Of a stretch of 64,000 nucleotides of DNA, positions 1-8,853 are shown one piece after another. The notes under the pieces are model-generated. The model ran no database searches and was not told the origin of the DNA. It saw nothing but the letters and a program-made list of their open reading frames with translations. The DNA lies in NCBI GenBank assembly GCA_030348385.1, contig JAUCFP010000006.1, positions 558,001 to 622,000 of the forward strand, given 5' to 3'. Made by a program: the position numbers and the translations under genes. The number at the start of each line of letters is the position of its first letter. The first letter of the stretch is position 1. This DNA is from Cytobacillus sp. NJ13. Lineage in GTDB: Bacteria > Bacillota > Bacilli > Bacillales > Cytobacillaceae.

Positions 1-1101
1 GCTACGTATGATATTGCAACCGCAATTGGTAAACAAAACTATGTTTTCGTAAAAGAAGGTACGGAATATACGACTTCTAGTTTTGATAAGAAAGACGTAA
101 AAGTCGGCGATACAGTTACGATGACAATCAGTCTCAATAATGTGAAGCAGCTTGTATCCGGGGAATTCCAGGTCGACTTCAGAAAAGATTTTCTCAAGTT
201 TGAGAATGTGAAGCTTAACAATGCGGCAGACGAGTACGCGAAGGAGAGAGGTTTGGAAGTATCAATGCAAGAACCTGTGGTGACAGAAGGAACTTACAGT
301 AATACGGTGAAAGTTGGCGGATCTATGAAAGGGAATGCATTTAGTGGTATGGACGGAGATCTGCCTTTCCTTGATGTCACGTTCAAAGTAGTAGATGAAT
401 ATTACGATATTGTTGTGGGTGCTTACCAGTTTAATGTAAAACAGGCGTCTTATATGAAAGCGGGACAAACAGCAGCTAATGTCATCCCTTATTTCGGTAC
501 GGAAAGCTTTAACTTGAATCCAACGCATACGAGAGCGTATGGTAATATCGGACCGGAAGCGTTTTTGAGAAATGACGGTTCTTTGTCGAAAGCGGATTAT
601 ACAAAAATCGGTGCCCAAGTATATGCGATGTCTCCAAGCGGCGAAAAATATAAAGGAACGATTAATGAACGAGGATTATACGAGATCAAAGGCATCCCAG
701 CTTCTAGTGAAGCATACACAGTTGTTATTGATGTTCCGGGACATCTCAAAGCGATGAAAAAATTCATTCCGGGGTATTTTGTAGGAGATGAGCTGCGCGG
801 GCAAAATGTTAGAATAAGTGCTAAAAATCTTGCAGGCGACGTGAATGGTGACAGCATGATTGATATTCTCGATATTCAAAGTATAGCAGAGGCCTATGGC
901 ACGAATGATCCATCGATCGTGCCGCAAGATCTCAATCAAGACGGCGTGGTGGACGAAGCAGATATTCGTTTCGTTGAGAAAAACTTCTTAGCGAAGGGGC
1001 CGGATGCACCTGCTAAAAAGGAGCCAAAAGAATCACTTGGCAATGGCAAAAAAGATTTAGCATACTTCCTGCGTCTTGTCGGTCTTGAGCCGAAGCAATA
1101 A
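1..1101 (+). CDS. C-terminal part of a secreted S8-type protease with cohesin-like and dockerin domains (5' truncated by window)
   Basis: The reading frame is open from base 1, so the gene starts upstream; the first Met visible (121) is internal. The visible part matches the C-terminal third of the complete protease at 2262-6656. It has a cohesin-like beta domain (about nt 70-540, with the VGDTVTMTISLNNV and GDLPFLDVTFKV segments), a carboxypeptidase-regulatory-like domain (nt 560-800) and a type I dockerin (nt 832-1101). The dockerin shows two calcium loops, DVNGDSMIDILD and DLNQDGVVDEAD. Both paralogues end with the same short tail (LGN..DL..FLR..GLEP). The catalytic domain is outside the window, so calling it a protease is an inference from the paralogue. 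Probably secreted. Confidence 0.85.
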   Translation, partial: ATYDIATAIGKQNYVFVKEGTEYTTSSFDKKDVKVGDTVTMTISLNNVKQLVSGEFQVDFRKDFLKFENVKLNNAADEYAKERGLEVSMQEPVVTEGTYSNTVKVGGSMKGNAFSGMDGDLPFLDVTFKVVDEYYDIVVGAYQFNVKQASYMKAGQTAANVIPYFGTESFNLNPTHTRAYGNIGPEAFLRNDGSLSKADYTKIGAQVYAMSPSGEKYKGTINERGLYEIKGIPASSEAYTVVIDVPGHLKAMKKFIPGYFVGDELRGQNVRISAKNLAGDVNGDSMIDILDIQSIAEAYGTNDPSIVPQDLNQDGVVDEADIRFVEKNFLAKGPDAPAKKEPKESLGNGKKDLAYFLRLVGLEPKQ

Positions 1102-1114
1102 CAGGGGTGTTGAT

Positions 1115-1156
1115 AGAAGGGGCGGAATGCAGAAGCATTTCTCCCTTTCTTTTTAT
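1115..1156 (+). terminator. Rho-independent terminator after the first protease gene
   Basis: A GAAGGGGCGGAATGC arm pairs with GCATTTCTCCCTTTC and is followed by a T-rich tail. It starts 14 nt after the stop codon. Confidence 0.6.
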
Positions 1157-1423
1157 AAACTAAGAATAGTAGAGTTAAGAAAGGTTGATAAATCCTCTCT
1201 TTTTAGCCTCCATATGATCCAACCGGCATGGCCGGACAAGTAGCTGCCCGTATATTACTAGATTTGCTCAGCTATGTCTTAAAGGAAAAGGAGAAAAAAA
1301 AAATGCGGCAAAGAAAAGGAAGAAATTCCTTCTTAACAAACTAGATTGAGATAATTGAAGAAAAACAATCGTGTCTTAAAACTCCAAATATTCAAATGAA
1401 TATTTTTGTGGAAAGATTTAAAT

Positions 1424-1690
1424 AGATCAATAGGAACGGTCATGCGTTAACTTTTTGTTACGCCTGACTGTTTTTTCATTTCAGAGATTCGTGCTTTACC
1501 CTGTTTGCTTGTAATTTTTTTAATAACAAACTGATATTAAATGAAAGATATGTAGGCACTTACTCAAATAAAAAGGCTATGGTAGATCTTTTGTTTTATG
1601 TTGGCATAGAACTAATAGCCATAAAAGTTACTTCTTATGTATAATTTCCCGAAAAATGAAAATATGGGAAGATAAAGACAGAATCGTAGT
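1424..1690 (+). repeat. Intergenic block duplicated at 18767-18990 (copy 1)
   Basis: About 220-260 bp that recurs with roughly 80% identity by eye upstream of the subtilase at 19274. Shared landmarks are a terminator-like hairpin, GCACTTACTCAAATAAAAAG, TAGATCTTTxGTTTTATGTT and ATAGCxATAAAAGTTAC. No gene is visible inside. It looks like the old promoter/leader region of a duplicated protease gene. Confidence 0.75.
1438..1476 (+). terminator. Terminator-like hairpin in duplicated block copy 1
   Basis: GGTCATGCGTTAAC and GTTACGCCTGAC arms around a TTTTT loop, followed by GTTTTTTC. The same hairpin is kept at 18788-18830 despite base changes. Confidence 0.6.
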
Positions 1691-1705
1691 TTTATTTGTC
1701 ATTTT

Positions 1706-1943
1706 TTAAAGGCTGTTTTTGAAAGTCTGTTGATTTTTTGTTGTAGATTAACTATACCGATTGAGTTGATTGTAGCGGAGGGCACTTGACTCCTGTGGGA
1801 AAAAGAGGGAAGAAGCAGACCCCACAGGCAGCAACGCCGAGGAGCTACATCCCTTCCCGCGGAAAGCAAGTGCGTGGAGCGGAAATCAATGGACAAGCTT
1901 AATATTCTAAAAACAACAATCTATACGAAAAGAGCCTTTTTAA
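1706..1943. mobile_element. MITE-like Bacillaceae interspersed repeat with terminal inverted repeats
   Basis: The GC-rich core (TTGATTGTAGCGGAGGGCACTTGACTCCTG ... CCGCGGAAAGCAAGTGC, abbreviated) belongs to a repeat widespread in Bacillaceae genomes. The ends are inverted repeats: AAAGGCTGTTTT on the left against AAAAGAGCCTTTTT on the right, each followed inward by a TTGTTG/CAACAA motif. A second copy lies at about 50660-50890. It carries no coding sequence. It is absent from the duplicated block at 18.8-19.0 kb, so it probably arrived after that duplication. Confidence 0.7.
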
Positions 1944-1971
1944 AAAAATCAATAAGGAGAGGAAGTAATAA

Positions 1972-2138
1972 ATGTAAAAAATCAGAAAGATCCTTACAGG
2001 AACGTGGCTGTTGGCATGTTACTATCTCTAGGCGGCTCCATATGAGCTGAACCAGTTGACCATGCGGAAGAAATTCTAAAGAGCCTGTCTCCGGAACAAA
2101 GAAAGGCGTTAGATCAATTGGGTGGACTTGCCTTATAA
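1972..2138 (+). pseudogene. Decayed leader and propeptide start of an S8 protease
   Basis: A strong RBS (AAGGAGAGGAAG) precedes ATG-TAA. Shifting by one base gives a signal-peptide-like KKIRKILTGTWLLAC. Further on, another frame reads EEILKSLSPEQRKALDQLG, which resembles the LTPEQLEALNTIS motif after the signal peptide of the intact protease just downstream. Several stops and shifts make it non-functional. A shorter remnant of the same leader is at about 19042-19095. Confidence 0.65.
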
Positions 2139-2261
2139 AGAGGTAAATTACCCTGATTTACTATTCTACTAACGCGCTAAGTAAAATGATAAATAGAAAG
2201 AAAAATTGTCGAAATATTATGTTTAGTTGTTCAATTATGGTTATTAAGGGGGAGAAGTAAA

Positions 2262-5200
2262 TTGAGGAAAAGTAGATTTAAAAAAATTCTTGCTAAGACA
2301 ACTCTTGGATGCTTATTGATGTCTTCTGTCATTCCTTTTAATGTTATGGCTGCTAACCAAATCCAAAACACTATTCAAGATCCTATTTCGAGTAGTCAAT
2401 CTCAAACGGGGACATATCAATTAACCCCTGAGCAGCTTGAAGCATTGAATACGATTAGCCAAGAGAGTGAAGTGAAAATTTCACCATCAATCAATGTTCA
2501 CAATCCCAATCCTATTCGTATTATTGTAGAGTTTAAACAAGCTCCAGCAGAAGTAGCAGTCATTCAGCAGAAAATTTTAGGAAAACGGATTTCGTTGACA
2601 GACGCTAAAAAAGACGTAAATGATTCCCATAAAAAATTTAGAGACTTTGTTCAAAAAATGAAGGAACAAAAAGCTGGAGCAGGTGCCATCACACCTTATA
2701 ATACTCAATCGACCATTGAGATTACGAATGAATACAAACATGCCTTCAACGGAGTATCGATGACTCTTGCAGGAACAGATGTAGAAAAACTATTAGAATC
2801 TGACTTAGTCAATCGCATTTTTGAAGATCGAGTGGTGAAGGTTGATCCAAAAGAGCTAGATGGTTCCTTTACTGAAAATGTGTCTGCTGGAAACAAGCAA
2901 GATACAGCTAAGACAACGTCCACTCAGCAGCAGAAGGTATCTGAGCAAAATACTTCATCTGAAGCATTAAAAGAGAACTATATTCCTCTTCCCGGTATTG
3001 AAGATTTGCATAAAGATAACGTTACGGGTACTGGAATTAAAGTCGGTGTCCTTGATACAGGTATTGATTACAATCATCCAGACTTAAAGAATGTCTATCA
3101 AGGGTATCGAAAAACAGATGGACAAGATCCTAAGACGATTGATCCGAATACTGTAAAGGGGTGGGATTTTGTAGATAATGATGCAGACCCAATGGAAACG
3201 ACATATCAAGATTGGGTAAATGCTGGAAAACCGGAATCTCCTGGTGGTACGTATTATACATCACATGGTACTCACGTTTCGGGAACGATTGCAGGTCAAG
3301 GAGAAAATACAGTTGATTCACCGGCACAAGGTGTAGCACCTGATGTTGATTTATATTCTTACCGTGTGTTAGGTCCATACGGTTCTGGATACACAAGCGG
3401 CATTATTGGGGGGATAGATAAAGCTGTAAAGGATGGAATGGACGTTATTAACTTATCTTTAGGTGCTCCAGTAAACGATCCATTACTGGCGGAATCCGTA
3501 GCGATTAATTATGCGACTCTTGCAGGAGTGACAAGTGTTATATCTGCAGGAAACTCCGGACCAGGTGAGAAAACATTAGGATCTCCAGGAACATCAGCTT
3601 TTGCCATTACGGTTGGAGCAAGTGACTTTCCTATGTCTATTCCTACAGTATCAGCAACTGCTGGAAGTGAAACTTTCGATAATATGAAACTATTAGGAAG
3701 AGGTTTTAATGACAATTTAGAAACGTTAGTGAATCAATCCTATCCTGTTGTTTATGCTGGTTTAGGTGGAGAAAACGATTTTAAGGATGCAAATGGTCAA
3801 CCCATTGATTTATCTGGAAAAGTGGCATTGATTCAACGTGGAACGTATTCGTTTGTTGATAAAGTGGCCAACGCTAAAAAAGCTGGGGCAGCCGCAGTCA
3901 TTATATATAACAATATTGATGGGGAAATTGACCAGTATTTAGCGAAAGAAACGAACTTCATCCCAGCTTTTCGTTTAACGAAAGCAGACGGAGAGCGTTT
4001 AAAAGCTGCTGCAGCTTCTTCGATTACATTTACAAGTGTTGGATCAGTTACGACACAAGGAACTCATTTAGCAGGTTTCAGCTCAAGGGGTCCAGTAACG
4101 AAAAACTATGATATTAAACCTGATATAGTAGCGCCTGGTGTTTCTGTATATTCCACTTATCCGGAATATATGAATAGTCCAGAAGAAGGAATTGATTATT
4201 CGTCAGCATACGCACGTCTTTCAGGAACGTCAATGGCATCTCCGCATGTGGCAGGAATCGCAGCTCTAATTTTACAAAAACATCCTGAATATACGCCGTT
4301 TGATGTAAAAGCAGCGTTAATGAATAGAGCTGATAAGTTATCTGATGACTATTCTGTTTACGAAGTAGGTGCGGGATTAGTCGATGTAAAAGAAGCAGTT
4401 CTTTCAGATGTTTCTGTTAAAGTAATGGACAAAACAGAGAATAAAGATCAAAATGGTAACCTAGTTACAATTGATGATCCAACAGGCTCCATTGCATACG
4501 GTACCATTTATAAAAAAGAAAACGATACAAACGTAGACAGCCGAAAAGTAATGATTAAAAACAATGGAGCAGGGTCAAAAACATTTGATATCAGTTATGA
4601 ATATTCAAAAGCAAAAACGGGTGTTCTTGATGCCGTGTCCAATAAAGTAGAAATTACAACTTCTTCACAGGCTATTACGGTGGAAGCGGGTCAATCAACG
4701 GAACTAACAGCTACGATTAAAATACCTGGAACAGCAGAAAAAGGCAGATACGAAGGATATGTGAATATGGTCAATCATGCGAATCCACAAGAAAGCTATC
4801 GCTTACCTTTCGCTGTTCACGTTGTTGATAAAGGAATAGAGGCTGTTGGCATAGATCGTTCGGCTATCAGCACGGTAAAATGGAATCCACCGCATCCATT
4901 TATGGCAGCACCTGGTCAATCCGGTTTGAGATTTAAATTAAATAGCCCAGTTAATACCATCTTTATGGTGATTTATGATGAAGATGGTAAACCATTAGGC
5001 AGTACGAGTCCAAAACCGCAAGATGCTACGATGGTAAAGCCTGATACGTATTATTATACACAATTTAGTTCATCTTATTATCCGTTTGTTGGAGATCCGA
5101 AAGAAGAGAAAACAGATACGAATGCACCGCTTAAAACATTGCCAGAAGGCCAATATACATTGAAGTTGAAAGCTGTGGATGCAGATGGTAAAACTTACGA

Positions 5201-6656
5201 GCAAGATAATCTGTTTATTATTGACAATACATTACCTAAACTTAAATTTAAAGATCACGCTCCAGGTAAGGTATATGAGCTAAAAGATTCAGACTTTACA
5301 AATGAAACCATGAACGGTAATACCTACAACGCATTTTGGGTTCATGCAAACCTATTTGATGAAGGCACAAAACAATTAGCACCACTTGGTATCACACAGT
5401 CTTCGAACGTCCTTTGGTATTATTTTAATCAGAAAGCCTTCCCAGATGGGGATTTTCCTGTTGAAGCTAACGGAGACGTAAAATTCGGTATTGAGAAAAG
5501 TGATATTGAGAATGGGCCGGCAACTGTTACTTTATTCCCAATGGATAATGCAACAAATGCCCATCTATTAAATGGATTTCAACCTTATGCCTTTGTTAAG
5601 GAAGGTACTCCTTATGTAGTGCCGAGTTACGATAAAGAAAAAGTGTATAAAAACGATACGTTAACAATGACGCTAACCTTGAACAATGTTGAAAACCTCA
5701 TGTCAGGTAAATACGATGTTGGCTTCTATGATTTTATCTTTCAATTTTTAAAGGTAAAAGTGAATCCAGAATTCCAGAAATGGGCAGATGACCACGGAGT
5801 GACGGTAACCGTTGACAATCCGGAAGTAAAGGACCATCCGAAACTTCCTAATTCTATGGATATGGTAAACGTAGGCGCTCACCTTTCTGGTGAATCAGCT
5901 TTCAAAGGATTTAGCGGCGACATGCCATTTCTTGATGTACAGTTTAAGCTATACAGCGATGCTTACGATATTATTTGGAATACAATGGACCCTGAAGAAA
6001 ATACGAAAACATTTAGTTATGTTAAGTATGGTGAAACTATGCCAACAAATATAACATCATTTAATCAAATCGACAGCTATAAAATTATCATGAAACATTC
6101 ATTTGTAACTTCATTTGCAAAACTGGAAGCATTCAACGGCAACTGGAGTAAGGATTTATCAACGGTAGGTGCAAGTGTATATGCACAAGGTTCTGACGGA
6201 GTGAAATATCCTGGAACAATATCTAAAAGCGGTAAAGCATTTGTGCCAGATATTCCTTTATCAAAAGATCCATACAATATCATAGTAGAAGCTCCTGGAC
6301 ATTTAAAGAGTATACAAACCGTGACTCTTGGTACAAAAACAACCTGGGGCGAAGATATAGGACAGTTTGTTACCAAATCAGGTTCCCAGCCGATGGCTGC
6401 TGCAGGTGACGTGAATGGTGACAGCATGATTGATATCCTTGATGTCATGCATGTTGTAGCCCAGTACGGTAAGGATAATAAACAGGCGGATATGAATCAG
6501 GATGGCATTGTTGATGAAATAGATATTCGCTTTATTGAAAAGAACTTTTTACAAGTAGGACCTGATGCACCTAATAATAAAAAACCGAAAGAAAAATTAG
6601 GAAACAAAGGTCTAGAGGATTTCTTACGTACGATTGGTCTTGAACCTAATAATTAA
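2262..6656 (+). CDS. Secreted Vpr-like subtilase (S8) with PA, cohesin-like and dockerin domains
   Basis: A 1464-aa extracellular serine protease starting at TTG after AAGGGGGAG. Layout: signal peptide (1-31, ending VMAA), an LTPEQLEAL propeptide motif, an I9-type prodomain (about 70-200), and an S8 catalytic domain with Asp265 (VLDTGID), His335 (HGTHVSG) and Ser657 (GTSMASP). A PA domain is inserted at about 490-590, as in B. subtilis Vpr. C-terminal parts are an Fn3-like region, a cohesin-like beta domain (about 1120-1262), a carboxypeptidase-regulatory-like domain (1290-1360) and a type I dockerin (1380-1464) with two Ca-binding loops. The triad is intact, so it should be active. At 1464 aa it is far longer than Vpr (806 aa). 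Carrying cohesin-like and dockerin modules in one chain suggests self-assembly or tethering; that is inference. It is a tandem paralogue of the gene ending at 1101. Confidence 0.93.
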   Translation: MRKSRFKKILAKTTLGCLLMSSVIPFNVMAANQIQNTIQDPISSSQSQTGTYQLTPEQLEALNTISQESEVKISPSINVHNPNPIRIIVEFKQAPAEVAVIQQKILGKRISLTDAKKDVNDSHKKFRDFVQKMKEQKAGAGAITPYNTQSTIEITNEYKHAFNGVSMTLAGTDVEKLLESDLVNRIFEDRVVKVDPKELDGSFTENVSAGNKQDTAKTTSTQQQKVSEQNTSSEALKENYIPLPGIEDLHKDNVTGTGIKVGVLDTGIDYNHPDLKNVYQGYRKTDGQDPKTIDPNTVKGWDFVDNDADPMETTYQDWVNAGKPESPGGTYYTSHGTHVSGTIAGQGENTVDSPAQGVAPDVDLYSYRVLGPYGSGYTSGIIGGIDKAVKDGMDVINLSLGAPVNDPLLAESVAINYATLAGVTSVISAGNSGPGEKTLGSPGTSAFAITVGASDFPMSIPTVSATAGSETFDNMKLLGRGFNDNLETLVNQSYPVVYAGLGGENDFKDANGQPIDLSGKVALIQRGTYSFVDKVANAKKAGAAAVIIYNNIDGEIDQYLAKETNFIPAFRLTKADGERLKAAAASSITFTSVGSVTTQGTHLAGFSSRGPVTKNYDIKPDIVAPGVSVYSTYPEYMNSPEEGIDYSSAYARLSGTSMASPHVAGIAALILQKHPEYTPFDVKAALMNRADKLSDDYSVYEVGAGLVDVKEAVLSDVSVKVMDKTENKDQNGNLVTIDDPTGSIAYGTIYKKENDTNVDSRKVMIKNNGAGSKTFDISYEYSKAKTGVLDAVSNKVEITTSSQAITVEAGQSTELTATIKIPGTAEKGRYEGYVNMVNHANPQESYRLPFAVHVVDKGIEAVGIDRSAISTVKWNPPHPFMAAPGQSGLRFKLNSPVNTIFMVIYDEDGKPLGSTSPKPQDATMVKPDTYYYTQFSSSYYPFVGDPKEEKTDTNAPLKTLPEGQYTLKLKAVDADGKTYEQDNLFIIDNTLPKLKFKDHAPGKVYELKDSDFTNETMNGNTYNAFWVHANLFDEGTKQLAPLGITQSSNVLWYYFNQKAFPDGDFPVEANGDVKFGIEKSDIENGPATVTLFPMDNATNAHLLNGFQPYAFVKEGTPYVVPSYDKEKVYKNDTLTMTLTLNNVENLMSGKYDVGFYDFIFQFLKVKVNPEFQKWADDHGVTVTVDNPEVKDHPKLPNSMDMVNVGAHLSGESAFKGFSGDMPFLDVQFKLYSDAYDIIWNTMDPEENTKTFSYVKYGETMPTNITSFNQIDSYKIIMKHSFVTSFAKLEAFNGNWSKDLSTVGASVYAQGSDGVKYPGTISKSGKAFVPDIPLSKDPYNIIVEAPGHLKSIQTVTLGTKTTWGEDIGQFVTKSGSQPMAAAGDVNGDSMIDILDVMHVVAQYGKDNKQADMNQDGIVDEIDIRFIEKNFLQVGPDAPNNKKPKEKLGNKGLEDFLRTIGLEPNN

Positions 6657-6687
6657 CGGCGATATAGAATTTCATGCATTAACACAT

Positions 6688-6728
6688 AGGGGTGTGCACA
6701 AAACATGTATTTTGTGCACACCCCTATT
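6688..6728 (+). terminator. Strong Rho-independent terminator of the cohesin/dockerin protease
   Basis: A perfect 16-bp stem AGGGGTGTGCACAAAA/TTTTGTGCACACCCCT closes a 6-nt loop, 31 nt after the stop codon. The following sequence is A/T-rich. Confidence 0.85.
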
Positions 6729-6765
6729 AAATAAAGCTGTTTTTTCAAGGGGGAATTCAAGTTAA

Positions 6766-6921
6766 AATGATCAAGATCATGACAAATATTTAACCTTGCT
6801 TGTAATAGGAACTAAACTAGGTAAACACACAGTTAATGAATATCAAGGTGCAGAATACAGCACCACATTCAAGGTCAATGCCAAACAAACGGATGACGGT
6901 GCCCAATACGAAAACAAGTAG
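6766..6921 (+). pseudogene. 3' fragment of an unrecognised protein gene
   Basis: An open frame of 51 codons with no start or RBS encodes a beta-rich C-terminal tail (YLTLLVIGTKLG ... YSTTFKVNAKQ ... QYENK). It ends in TAG and is followed by a weak hairpin (AAGGCAG/CTGCCTT, 6941-6966). It looks like the surviving end of a deleted gene. The family was not identified. Confidence 0.35.
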
Positions 6922-7068
6922 GATTTATTTTGTATGAGGAAAGGCAGTCTTTTCTAAGGCTGCCTTCTGCCTTGCACCTGGAGGCCGAACTATGAAACTA
7001 AAAAGCCACGATTTGTATTTATAAGTATACTGAATCTTCTTTATAGACACACAAAGGAGGAAGAGGAT

Positions 7069-7140
7069 GTGGACTTAGCTCCTAAAGTGGTAATACTTAA
7101 TTTTTTGGTGAATGTAGAAATTTATTATTATCGATATTAA
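7069..7140 (+). CDS. Small ORF (23 aa) directly upstream of the HTH-TPR regulator
   Basis: GTG at 7069 sits 8 nt after a near-ideal Shine-Dalgarno (AAAGGAGG, 7053-7060). The frame stays open for 23 codons and stops 17 nt before the regulator ATG. The peptide begins MDLAPK, has a hydrophobic middle (VVILNFLVNV) and an aromatic tail (YYYRY). An overlapping ATG at 7067 would give only three codons. It may be a translation-coupling leader or, more speculatively, a signalling pre-peptide for the RNPP-type regulator; such peptides are usually encoded downstream. It could also be non-coding. Confidence 0.35.
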   Translation: MDLAPKVVILNFLVNVEIYYYRY

Positions 7141-7157
7141 ATAGGGGGACATTGGTT

Positions 7158-8407
7158 ATGTATGAGGGGAAAATCATTAAGTTTTATCGAGAAAAAAAAA
7201 ACTCACTCAAGAACAATTAGGAAAAGATATATGTTCAACAACTCATCTTAGTAAAATAGAGTGTGCCCAAACAACTTACGCAACGGATATTACTAATTTA
7301 TTATGTGAACGCCTTGAGATTAATATGGAAGAAGAGTTATCTAAACTTACAAATATCAAACAAAAAATACTATATTGGCAAGAAACGATTATTATGCAGC
7401 TTTATAATGAAATGGATCAAATTAATAGTGAGCTGGTGCATGAGGAATTATTAAAGATTTCGAAATATGTATACATGCATCAATTACTCCGAGCCAGGTA
7501 TTTGCTTATGTATCATAAGTCAAATGAGGCATTTAAAATCCTCAAAAATATTCAAAGAAATTTAAATAGACTCTCACCTTATGAAACCAATTTATTCAAG
7601 CATACATTTGGTATTTATTATTTAGAAAAACAAGATTATATAAGTGCAATACAATCATTCACATCAATTCAAACTACTATTTATAATAACCCAGAATATT
7701 ATTATCATCTTGCAATTGCTTATCATACGACACAATCACCTGTGTTAGCATATTATTATGCTGAAAAGTCACATCAATATTTTAAGAACATCAATAACTA
7801 TCTTAGAGTTATTGATGCTGAGATGCTCATGCTTATTCAAGTAAAAGATGACTTCAATAAGGATGAAGAAATTATTAAACGATTTAAAAATTTGATTAAG
7901 AGTTGTGAATTATGTAATGCCCTTGATCGGAAAGCAAGAGTATTGCATAATCTTGCATTTGAATATTTACGAAGGTCAAACTATGAGCTAGCAAGTATTT
8001 ATTATAAAGAATCAATGGCAATGAAAGATCAAGAATCGAATTCCTACTTACTTTCTTTAGATGGGTATATTCGAAGTTCATTAGAAGGAGGACTTTTACC
8101 AAAAAATGAACTTATTAAACTTGCAGAAAATGGATTTACGATTGCAAAAAATAAGAATTCATTAATATATATTCATCTATTTAAGCTCCTCATTTATTTA
8201 TTAAAATGTAAAGAGAAAGAATATCATCAATATTTAGCCGATAAAGCATTACCAATGTTTAATAAAAATGGATTTTATTATTTAATTGAACGCTCGAATA
8301 AAGAATTATTTAATTATTATTCCACAATGAGATTAAATGATCAGGCGATGGAAATCGCTAAATTACTCATTAAAAATTTAAATAAAGAAAACTTGCCGGC
8401 TGGCTAG
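7158..8407 (+). pseudogene. NprR/PlcR-like HTH-TPR transcriptional regulator, frameshifted in an A10 tract
   Basis: ATG 7158 follows AGGGGGAC at good spacing and encodes MYEGKIIKFYREKK. A run of ten A (7192-7201) then breaks the frame. One extra base (or two fewer) joins it to LTQEQLGKDICSTTHLSKIE, a typical XRE helix-turn-helix, and on into an alpha-helical TPR-repeat domain to 8407. The restored protein would be about 416 aa, close to NprR (about 423 aa). RNPP regulators control secreted proteases in response to exported peptides, which fits this position among protease genes. The downstream part alone can start at ATG 7325 (360 aa, no HTH). Whether this is a dead gene, a phase-variable switch, transcriptional slippage or a sequencing error cannot be told from sequence. 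Confidence 0.7.
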
Positions 8408-8494
8408 CATTTAAGGTTGTAGACCCTGGCCACTACGAAAAGACACCTTCTTATTAAAGGAAGGCACCAATTAGTTGAAGAACAACGGGTCAAT

Positions 8495-8599
8495 TTAATT
8501 TACCTTTAAACCATATTTCGCCACCGAAATGCCTTCGGCCACTAATTTAGATCCTTGCTCCCAAAATTCGGAACCTGGTTTGCAGTATATCGTAGCTTA
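8495..8599 (-). pseudogene. Short decayed coding remnant in the 8408-8853 gap
   Basis: On the minus strand about 30 codons remain open (PGSEFWEQGSKLVAEGISVAKYG...) and end in TAA, with no start or RBS. A second scrap at about 8718-8796 reads AGNWLMGFANMLRDAEYVLSQ. Both look like bits of deleted genes of unrecognised family. The rest of the gap holds only the hairpin at 8624-8650. Confidence 0.25.
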
Positions 8600-8623
8600 G
8601 CTCCTTAAACCCCTAATAGACAA

Positions 8624-8650
8624 ACAGACGACCATACAATGATCGTCTGT
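8624..8650 (+). terminator. Hairpin between the regulator and bpr
   Basis: ACAGACGA/TCGTCTGT stem with an 11-nt loop followed by TTTTCTTT. It could end transcription from the regulator side. Confidence 0.5.
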
Positions 8651-8853
8651 TTTCTTTATAACTCGAACCATGCTAGGATCGGTTTCCTCTATCTTTTCAA
8701 AAATGAACTATTATTGTGACAGCACATATTCAGCATCTCGCAGCATATTGGCAAAACCCATCAACCAATTACCGGCTGTATTCATTTTAGAGTACTAATT
8801 TCACCAAAAGGGTATGTGAAAGGTGATTCTATTGTCTTCATTCAATCTATGAT

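Noticed and set aside
1212..1344. Open stretch reading PPYDPTGMAGQVAARILLDLLS... downstream of the first protease
   Set aside because: It vaguely resembles the C-terminus of a LacI-type regulator, but it is short, lacks a start and RBS and could be chance.
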